DNA from: CAYZJD01 sp964478455
GTDB lineage: Bacteria > Acidobacteriota > Terriglobia > Bryobacterales > Bryobacteraceae
Direction: 5' to 3'
DNA: 12,317 bases
Assembly (NCBI GenBank): GCA_964478455.1
Contig: CAYZJD010000108.1
Span: 1 to 12,317 of the forward strand
How positions within the stretch are numbered: the stretch's first letter is position 1; each line of letters opens with the position of its first letter. The translations under genes were made by a program, and so were the position numbers. Shown in pieces: positions 7,140-12,317 of this stretch. Below the pieces are notes generated by a model. It was not told the origin of the DNA and made no database searches. It saw nothing but the letters and a program-made list of their open reading frames with translations.

Positions 7140-7969
7140 CCCGCTGATGCGCGGAAGATAGCGGCCAGAGCAATCACTATTATGCCAAAAATGATCCGGT
7201 AATAGATGAACAATTTCAACGTGTGTTCCCGCAAGTATCGCAAGAGGAAGCCGATCACCAGGCAGCCGGTGACGCCGCTGACGAGGATGCCCAGCACGAA
7301 CGGCGTTCGAAGGTGCGGCGGCACCCCGCCGGCCTGGTACAGATCCCAAACCGCCTTCGCCGCGGCGGCGGCCACGGCCGGAGTCGAAAGCAGGAAGGAG
7401 AACCGCGCCGCCGCCGGCCGGTTGATATCGCGCAGCAGCCCCGCCACGATCGTGATACCGCTGCGCGAAGTGCCCGGAATCAAGGCGATTGCCTGCGACG
7501 CGCCGATGATCAGTGTGTCGGCAAAGCCGATCTCCGCCATCCCCTTGCGGCGCTTGCCGATCCGCTCCGCCAGGATCATCAGCACGCCCACGCCCACCAG
7601 CATGCTCCCGATCAGGATCCGGCTGTGCCGCCACTCGTTTTCCGCCAGATCGTGGACCAGCAGCCCCGCCACTCCCACCGGCACTGTCGCCAGACCGATC
7701 AGCCAGATCAGGCGGCGGTTCTGCGCCAGTTCCGGGTCACGGCCGTAGTGCAGACCGAAACCCTGAGCCGTGATTTGCAGGATGTCGCGCCAGAAGTACA
7801 GCAGCACCGCGGCCAGGGTCCCCAGGTGCAGCGCGATGTCGAAAACGAGCGTCTGGTCGCGCCAGTTCAACAGCCACGGCGCGAGCGCCAGATGCGCCGA
7901 GCTGCTGATCGGCAGGAATTCCGTGACTCCCTGCACGATCGCGAGGATGATCACCTGGTGGAGCGGCAT
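7136..7969 (-). CDS. uppP: Undecaprenyl-diphosphatase UppP (BacA)
   Basis: UppP dephosphorylates undecaprenyl pyrophosphate on the outer face of the inner membrane, recycling the lipid carrier for peptidoglycan and other wall polymers; high activity gives bacitracin tolerance. The 277-residue protein matches the family length (273 in E. coli). It shows the two hallmark regions: QGVTEFLPISSSAHL (13-27, with the essential Glu17 and His27) and PGTSRSGIT (165-173, with Arg169). About eight hydrophobic segments are spread throughout, ending in YYRIIFGIIVIALAAIF. The ATG at 7969 places the first motif at the usual distance from the N-terminus; a GTG at 7996 in the same frame would add nine residues overlapping the promoter. 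No Shine-Dalgarno is visible. It is first in a two-gene operon with ftsK and divergent from the secreted FG-GAP gene. Confidence 0.96.
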   Translation of the reverse strand: MPLHQVIILAIVQGVTEFLPISSSAHLALAPWLLNWRDQTLVFDIALHLGTLAAVLLYFWRDILQITAQGFGLHYGRDPELAQNRRLIWLIGLATVPVGVAGLLVHDLAENEWRHSRILIGSMLVGVGVLMILAERIGKRRKGMAEIGFADTLIIGASQAIALIPGTSRSGITIVAGLLRDINRPAAARFSFLLSTPAVAAAAAKAVWDLYQAGGVPPHLRTPFVLGILVSGVTGCLVIGFLLRYLREHTLKLFIYYRIIFGIIVIALAAIFRASAG

Positions 7970-7984
7970 GAGGATAAACAAGTC

Positions 7985-7990
7985 ATCGTA
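7985..7990 (-). promoter_or_regulatory. Candidate -10 box (TACGAT) of the uppP-ftsK operon
   Basis: On the minus strand TACGAT lies 15 nt before the uppP ATG, implying a leader of only about 8 nt without a ribosome-binding site. The same hexamer occurs on the opposite strand for the divergent gene, within the 62-bp gap. No clear -35 is seen. Confidence 0.4.
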
Positions 7991-8015
7991 CCGCACCCCC
8001 TGCGCCTCGCCACGC

Positions 8016-8021
8016 TACGAT
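8016..8021 (+). promoter_or_regulatory. Candidate -10 box (TACGAT) of the secreted FG-GAP gene
   Basis: TACGAT is followed after 10 nt by the ATG at 8032, giving a predicted leader of 3-4 nt. A GGTGAG that could pair weakly with 16S rRNA lies between them, so a start further upstream with a normal leader is not excluded. No -35 is recognisable. Confidence 0.35.
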
Positions 8022-8031
8022 GGTGAGCGTC

Positions 8032-10068
8032 ATGCGGACCGCAAGCGCTCTGCTGCTGGTGATATGGATGACGCCGGCGCTCGTCGCCGGCGAACTGTTC
8101 TTCGATGATTTCTCGCGATACCCTCCGGGCTGGCTTTCCGAGCCCGTGGGTCAGTTGAACGCGGCCATCCAGGAGTACCACTACCTGCCGCACCGCGGCG
8201 TGCCGCTCGGGCCATGGGCGAACCCCATCAACCACCTTGACTCCTGGATCATCGGCGACGAGAACGGCAAGCCTTACCTCGAGCAACATCTCGTCAACAG
8301 CGACTGGTCGAAGTTGATGAACCCGCTGTTCATCACCGGCGACCCGGAGTGGACCGACTACGACGTCGAGGTCAGCGTGAAGCCTCTCTCGCTGGCCGAA
8401 ATGGCGGGCGTCGTCTTCCGCTATCACACCAACCGGCGTTACTACCTCTTTGCCCTCACCGGCGGGAAGACGGCGCGCCTTGCCATCCGCCTGCCGCTCG
8501 AAAAGACGTTCCGCGTCGCGGAATGGCGGGAACTCGCCGCGGCCGAGTTCCCCTATGACGCCAGGCGCTACTACCGGCTCAAGGTCGAAAACCGCGGGCC
8601 CGCCATCCGTGCTTACATCGACGGCAAGCTGGTGCTCGAGGCCTCCGATAGCGAGATCCTAAAAGGCAAAGCCGGAGTGGCCGCGAATATCCCCGCGCGC
8701 TTCCAGGACTTTCGTGTCACTGCCACGGACGATTCCGAGCGCGCGATCCGCGAGCGCATTGCGCGCCGTGAGGCAGAACTCTCCGAGCTTCGCGCCGCGA
8801 ATCCGAAGCCGAAGCTTTGGAGGAAGTTCACGACCCCGAAGTTCGGCGCCGGCCGCAACGTGCGTTTCGGCGATCTTGATGGCGACGGCGCTCTCGACGT
8901 GCTGATCGCCCAGAACATCCCGCGCGTCGGCGGCGACGGCTTCGTCCACATCAGTTGTCTCACCGCCGTCACTCTCGACGGCAAAGTGCTCTGGCAATCC
9001 GGACGCCCCGACCCGCGCAACGGCCTGCTGACCTCGGACACTCCTTTCCAAATCCACGACCTCGACGGCGACGGCCGCGAGGAGGTCGTCCTCGCGCGCG
9101 ACTTCCAGCTCCAGGTGCTCGACGGCGCTACGGGCAAAGTGAAGAAGTGGACGTGGATGCCGGAAATGCCCGCCGGCCTCCGGCAGCGGCCCTACGAGCT
9201 GAACAACGGCGACTCGATCGCCTTCGTCAACCTTTCCGGAGCGAAGTGGCCTCGCGAGATCCTCGTTAAGGACCGCTACAACAACTTTTGGATCTACGAC
9301 AACGCTCTCAACTTCCTGTGGAAAGGACAGGGGCAGGTAGGCCACTTCCCTTACCCGGTCGATGTGGACGGCGATGGCCGCGAGGAGATCGCCATCGGCT
9401 ATGCCCTCTGGCGTCATGATGGCCGCCAGCTCTGGAGCCGCGACGCCGAACTGCGCGATCATGCCGACGGCATCGCCATGGGCAACTTCAGCGGTGATCC
9501 GAACGGCCCGATTCGCACTTACGCCTGCGGCAGCGACGAAGGTTTCCTCCTCTTCGACCGCGACGGCAACATCCTCAAGCATGTGCGCATCGGCCACGCG
9601 CAAAGCCCCAGCATCGGCAGATACCGCACGGACGTCCCCGGCGTGCAACTGCTCACGGTGAACTACTGGCGAAACCCCGGCATCCTGTCGCTGTTCGACT
9701 TCGATGGCAACCTCCTCGCGCAGGAGGAACTCATCCACTCCGGTTCACCGCTGCTGCCGGTCAACTGGCGCGGCGACGGGCAGGAGTTCGCCATGCTCTC
9801 CGGCAACGTGAAGGATGGCGGCCTCATCGACGGGCACATGCGCCGCGTGGTGATGTTCCCCAATGACGGACACCCGGACCTGGCCTTTTACGTCGCCGAT
9901 CTGACCGGTGACCCGCGCGACGAGATCGTCCTTTGGGACCAGGAGCGCGTCTGGATCTACACTCAGGATCGCCCGTTTCGGGGAGCGCCGATCTACGCCC
10001 CCGTCCGCAGCCCGCACTACAACGAGTCGAATTACCGCACCACCGTCTCGCTTCCTGCTTGGAAATGA
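8032..10068 (+). CDS. Secreted concanavalin-like plus FG-GAP beta-propeller protein
   Basis: This is a 678-residue exported protein. Residues 1-20 are a signal peptide (LLLVIWMTPALVAG). Residues 21-230 look like a concanavalin/DUF1080-type beta-sandwich: it opens with ELFFDDFS, has VVFRYHTNRRYYLFALTGG at about 127-145, YYRLKVENRGPAIRAYIDGKLV at about 180-201, and ends with ARFQDFRVTA. A short charged helix (235-258) links to a propeller of FG-GAP/VCBS type. Calcium-loop motifs are DLDGDGALD (281-289), DLDGDGREE (343-351), DVDGDGREE (444-452) and the variant DLTGDPRDE (623-631). The end, HYNESNYRTTVSLPAWK, recalls the C-terminus of rhamnogalacturonan lyase-like propellers (PL11), but I see no proof of catalysis. 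A role in binding or cleaving plant-type polysaccharide outside the cell is inferred. The ATG at 8032 is preferred over 8020 because it starts right at the signal peptide; ATG 8020 overlaps the -10 box. Confidence 0.85.
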   Translation: MRTASALLLVIWMTPALVAGELFFDDFSRYPPGWLSEPVGQLNAAIQEYHYLPHRGVPLGPWANPINHLDSWIIGDENGKPYLEQHLVNSDWSKLMNPLFITGDPEWTDYDVEVSVKPLSLAEMAGVVFRYHTNRRYYLFALTGGKTARLAIRLPLEKTFRVAEWRELAAAEFPYDARRYYRLKVENRGPAIRAYIDGKLVLEASDSEILKGKAGVAANIPARFQDFRVTATDDSERAIRERIARREAELSELRAANPKPKLWRKFTTPKFGAGRNVRFGDLDGDGALDVLIAQNIPRVGGDGFVHISCLTAVTLDGKVLWQSGRPDPRNGLLTSDTPFQIHDLDGDGREEVVLARDFQLQVLDGATGKVKKWTWMPEMPAGLRQRPYELNNGDSIAFVNLSGAKWPREILVKDRYNNFWIYDNALNFLWKGQGQVGHFPYPVDVDGDGREEIAIGYALWRHDGRQLWSRDAELRDHADGIAMGNFSGDPNGPIRTYACGSDEGFLLFDRDGNILKHVRIGHAQSPSIGRYRTDVPGVQLLTVNYWRNPGILSLFDFDGNLLAQEELIHSGSPLLPVNWRGDGQEFAMLSGNVKDGGLIDGHMRRVVMFPNDGHPDLAFYVADLTGDPRDEIVLWDQERVWIYTQDRPFRGAPIYAPVRSPHYNESNYRTTVSLPAWK

Positions 10069-10274
10069 GGGCGGGCAATTCTACCCGGAGCGGGCAAGAA
10101 GGACACGCCGAGAAAGAATGATCCGACTCCGGGCCGGCTGAGATCTCATTATTTTTCAATGACATCCAGCAGCAGGGCCGCTTGGCCGCGAAATTGCCCC
10201 GATAACGACCGCAGACCGCGGCCCACCTGGAAGCACCGAGATAAAGAGAAAACAAGACACGGGGAGTGAACAAA

Positions 10275-10472
10275 GTGCCGGCGATTTCAATTACCTACGA
10301 ACGGGCAGGAACTGCGAAAGTGGAGGAAGCGACTACTGATCAGCAGCAGTGCCTCTATTGCGGGAAGACATTGAACCTCCTGCGAAGGCTCTCTAAGAGC
10401 CGCTTCTGCGCGGTCGAGCACCAGAAGCAGTGGTCCCTGGAGCGTCTCTCGCGCGCCTTGGCGACCGAATAG
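10275..10472 (+). CDS. Small putative zinc-binding (CxxC...CxxxH) protein
   Basis: This 65-residue protein has the pattern C-x2-C (Cys26, Cys29), then C-x3-H (Cys45, His49), in CLYCGKTLNLLRRLSKSRFC followed by AVEHQKQW. The spacing predicts a small treble-clef-like zinc knuckle. I associate the xCGKxLxLLRRLxxxxFCxxEH pattern with N-terminal modules of acidobacterial proteins; here it stands alone, with a short basic C-terminal helix (SLERLSRALATE). Its function is unknown; binding to nucleic acid or to a protein partner are both possible. The start is the GTG at 10275, because GGGGAG lies 8 nt upstream of it. A GTG at 10266, three codons earlier, overlaps that ribosome site and is less likely. 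The gene has more A/T at third positions than its left neighbours. Confidence 0.72.
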   Translation: MPAISITYERAGTAKVEEATTDQQQCLYCGKTLNLLRRLSKSRFCAVEHQKQWSLERLSRALATE

Positions 10473-10865
10473 TATCCTCACTGGTTCGCCTCGCCCACCC
10501 CGACGCTGACAACCAGCTCGACCTTGTTGTCGGCCACAGGAGAACAAACGGTGCGCGTTAACCTGCCTGGGAACGGCTGCCTCCTTGTGGTGTCAACAGG
10601 CCTGCGGATTCATTGAACACTACCGGAGTGCTGGCCCATCGAGCTGGATCAGCGGACCCTTCGGCGTTACACAGGATCTTTCGGGTGAAGCGGTGAAGCT
10701 GCGCAACGGCATCCCTCTTCGAGGCGAGCTGCCATGTTCGTGGCGCCGTAGGACCGCCTGAACTTTGTGAACCTCGACTTCGTACCTTAGTTCCGAGGAA
10801 CCCCACATACGCGTCGCCGCGAATCTGACCTGTGGCGGCACCTCAGTCTCAAGGCGAGGACCTGC
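10473..10865 (+). pseudogene. Gene-free gap with frameshifted coding relics (FG-GAP-like, serine-hydrolase C-terminal-like)
   Basis: No intact gene is visible in these 393 nt. Two stretches resemble protein remnants. From 10475 one frame reads VRLAHPDADNQLDLVVG, which fits the calcium-loop consensus of FG-GAP/VCBS repeats, and after a stop and a frame change gives VRVNLPGNG (about 10543-10575), the usual next strand. From 10617 another frame reads PIELDQRTLRRYTGSFG, ended by a TGA at 10686; it fits the LDxxxLxxYxGxY opening of the C-terminal domain found after many S12 hydrolases. Further pieces (GEAVKLRNGIPLRGELP and a stop-interrupted MFVAP/DRLNFVNLDFVP) follow in shifted frames up to about 10790. 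I read this as decayed sequence of one or two genes; chance resemblance is possible because each piece is short. The last bases hold GAGG, the ribosome site for the next gene. Confidence 0.35.
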
Positions 10866-11999
10866 ATGACGCACCAAACATCTGCCGTGCTGCTCGGATT
10901 GACATTCTTGTCGGCGTGTTCTGCAATCGCTGCCGCAGACGAACTCGATGCGTACGTCACCACTGAAATGCTCTCTCGAAAGATCCCTGGGGCAGCGATT
11001 GGTGTCATCGATCATGATCGCGTGATGAAACGAATGTACGGTTCCGCAAACCTCGAGACTGCCGCGCCGGTTCGCATCGATAGCGTCTTTGAGATCGCAT
11101 CCGTGACCAAGCCCTTCACTGCCTCGGCCGTCATGTTGCTCGTGCAAGATGGCAAGATTCACCTTGACGATCCGATTGATACGCTGATCGAGCGTGCACC
11201 GGCGGCTTGGAAGGGAATCACCGTGCGCCATTTGCTCTCTCACACATCGGGCTTGCGAGGTGGAGGCTGGGTTGAATGCAACGGGTCGCCGTTGCTGGAT
11301 ATCAGCAGCGGGCAGCAGTTCGAGGACATCGTCAAGTCTCCTCTCCTCTTTGCTCCAGGAGAGGGTGCGACGTACAGCGATCCTGGTTACTTCCTGCTGG
11401 GCATGATCATCGAGAGAGCCTCGGGACTGCTGTACCGCCATTTCATGCAGCAGCGCGTCTTTGTTCCAACCGGAATGACTTCGACTCGAATACTCGACCG
11501 CCGCGAGATCGTGAAGGGACACGTTTCGTGCTACACCCTCCGGAACGGTCAAGTCGAGCACAATCGGCGCGTCTGGCAGCACGAACTGCCCTCGTACTTC
11601 GGAATATTGACTACGGTCGACGACATGATACGGTGGGACACCGCTCTCAAGAAGGGTCGGTTGCTAAGACCGGAGACACTGTCCGCCATGTGGACGCCAA
11701 CCAGGCTCAAAAATGGCGAAGTGGCCTTGGTCGACGGCCAGCCGTATGGTCTCGGGTGGTTCGTCGGAGCCGTGAATGGCCACCGAATTGTAGGCCATCC
11801 CGGGTTCCTCGGGTCTGTTGTGTTTCGATTCCTTGATGACGGTCTGACGATCATCGTGCTCACGAACTTGGATGTGGCATCGGGCCCCCATCAGGTGAAG
11901 CTGGCTCTAGGAGTGGCATCACGCCTCCGACCAGAAATGGCTCCAGCGTTGGCTCCGTATCTGGAAGGCGCCAGAACTACAACTCATAGGGCGAGATGA
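10866..11999 (+). CDS. Exported serine beta-lactamase-like hydrolase (S12 / class C fold)
   Basis: This 377-residue protein belongs to the beta-lactamase-related serine hydrolases (Pfam Beta-lactamase, peptidase S12), which include class C beta-lactamases, DD-peptidases and esterases. The nucleophile motif SVTK (Ser79, Lys82) lies in EIASVTKPFTASAVM, followed by VRHLLSHTSGL (120-130). The second motif is YSD (Tyr170-Asp172, where many members have YxN), and the third is HPG (311-313) replacing KTG, as in esterase-like members; YGLGWFV (294-300) precedes it. The N-terminus has a hydrophobic segment with a possible lipobox LSAC (Cys18); ordinary cleavage after IAAA is the alternative. The ATG is preceded by GAGG at a good distance. 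Substrate is unknown, and true antibiotic resistance should not be assumed. Third codon positions are clearly less GC-biased than in the left half of the window, which suggests later acquisition. Confidence 0.9.
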   Translation: MTHQTSAVLLGLTFLSACSAIAAADELDAYVTTEMLSRKIPGAAIGVIDHDRVMKRMYGSANLETAAPVRIDSVFEIASVTKPFTASAVMLLVQDGKIHLDDPIDTLIERAPAAWKGITVRHLLSHTSGLRGGGWVECNGSPLLDISSGQQFEDIVKSPLLFAPGEGATYSDPGYFLLGMIIERASGLLYRHFMQQRVFVPTGMTSTRILDRREIVKGHVSCYTLRNGQVEHNRRVWQHELPSYFGILTTVDDMIRWDTALKKGRLLRPETLSAMWTPTRLKNGEVALVDGQPYGLGWFVGAVNGHRIVGHPGFLGSVVFRFLDDGLTIIVLTNLDVASGPHQVKLALGVASRLRPEMAPALAPYLEGARTTTHRAR

Positions 12000-12077
12000 A
12001 GTCGAATCACCTGCAAAGTGGCCTAGTGTCGACCGAAACCGGGCTTATTGCCTGTAGGGAACTCCTGATCCAGACAA

Positions 12078-12317
12078 CTACTCGCGGTCCAGCAGGTGAC
12101 GCTCCTCTTCGATGACGAACACCGGATGAGCGGGCCGGTCTCGGTGGTCTGGCATTCGAAGACGTCCTTCGCCGGGTATCCCGAACAGGTATCTCACCGT
12201 GCCTCCGCGCACCCGGAGCGTAACGCGAAACGAGTCGCTGGCCTGGACCAGATCATCCACCTCGGCCTGGATCAGCTACTAGATAATGCGGCTCGCCTCG
12301 AAAGGGCCGGCCTCGAC
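12078..12317 (-). pseudogene. Broken 3' part of an unrecognised gene, running off the window
   Basis: The minus-strand frame ending with the TAG at 12078-12080 reads cleanly from a GTG at 12260 (60 residues: DDLVQASDSFRVTLRVRGGT, then VRYLFGIPGEGRLRMPDHRD and VFVIEEERHLLDRE). Upstream, the same frame continues to the window edge as VEAGPFEASRII but is interrupted by two consecutive TAG codons (12276-12281), followed by LIQAE. Third positions are GC-rich on both sides of the stops, so the two parts look like one former gene. Alternatively the 60-residue part is an independent small gene. I do not recognise the family. No ribosome site of note precedes the GTG. Confidence 0.35.

Noticed and set aside
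7140..7634. Upstream extension of the ftsK frame into uppP
   Set aside because: The extra 165 codons overlap uppP out of frame. The ATG at 7139 sits right before the first membrane segment and overlaps the uppP stop as ATGA.
10084..10133. Inverted repeat CCCGGAG / CTCCGGG after the FG-GAP gene, considered as a terminator
   Set aside because: The stem is only 7 bp with a 36-nt loop, and the following T-rich stretch is about 16 nt away, so it does not meet the usual intrinsic-terminator form.
10620..11582. Minus-strand open frame of 320 codons opposite the hydrolase gene
   Set aside because: It is antisense to the catalytic motifs of the S12 hydrolase and has no recognisable fold or ribosome site.
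1..12317. CRISPR arrays, tRNA or rRNA genes, insertion sequences, phage genes or toxin-antitoxin pairs
   Set aside because: I saw no regularly spaced repeats, no cloverleaf-like or rRNA-like stretches, no transposase or integrase motifs and no convincing toxin-antitoxin pair.

Overview
The window looks like a stretch of chromosome from a GC-rich soil- or sediment-type bacterium, most likely an acidobacterium of the Solibacter/Bryobacter kind. This is an inference from gene content and protein style: the small secreted 104-residue protein, the CxxC...CxxxH mini-protein and the secreted FG-GAP protein all resemble acidobacterial families. No rRNA is present to settle it. Most genes use G or C at the third codon position; the right-hand 2 kb (from about 10,270) is visibly less GC-rich and contains decayed sequence.

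Layout, left to right. (1) 64-528: a promoter with a strong ribosome site driving a small basic, proline-rich protein of unknown role. (2) 449-3095, minus strand: miaA (tRNA dimethylallyltransferase), then a 104-residue secreted protein, then a secreted TolB-like/TPR protein whose 3' end overlaps gene 1 tail to tail. (3) 3163-4743, plus strand: an ALDH7-family aldehyde dehydrogenase (alpha-aminoadipic semialdehyde / piperideine-6-carboxylate type), divergent from miaA. (4) 4764-7969, minus strand: uppP (undecaprenyl-diphosphatase) and ftsK (DNA translocase), coupled by an ATGA overlap. The operon terminator hairpin lies inside the last codons of the dehydrogenase gene. (5) 8032-10068, plus strand: a secreted protein joining a concanavalin-like domain to a calcium-loop FG-GAP beta-propeller, divergent from uppP across 62 bp. 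(6) 10275-10472: a 65-residue putative zinc-binding protein. (7) 10473-10865: no intact gene, but frameshifted fragments that look like an FG-GAP repeat and the C-terminal domain of a serine hydrolase. (8) 10866-11999: a secreted serine beta-lactamase-like hydrolase (S12 fold). (9) 12078-12317, minus strand: the 3' part of an unrecognised reading frame broken by two adjacent stops.

The genes do not form one pathway. The core is housekeeping (tRNA modification, cell-wall lipid carrier recycling, chromosome segregation, lysine-type catabolism) next to envelope and secreted proteins. I did not find a clear new defence or mobile system. The least ordinary signals are regulatory. TAnnnT -10 boxes sit very close to several starts, and two (miaA and the TPR gene) are exactly 7 nt from a GTG, as expected for leaderless mRNAs. 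An 11-bp inverted repeat brackets the TPR start codon. A terminator is read through as protein in the gene on the opposite strand.
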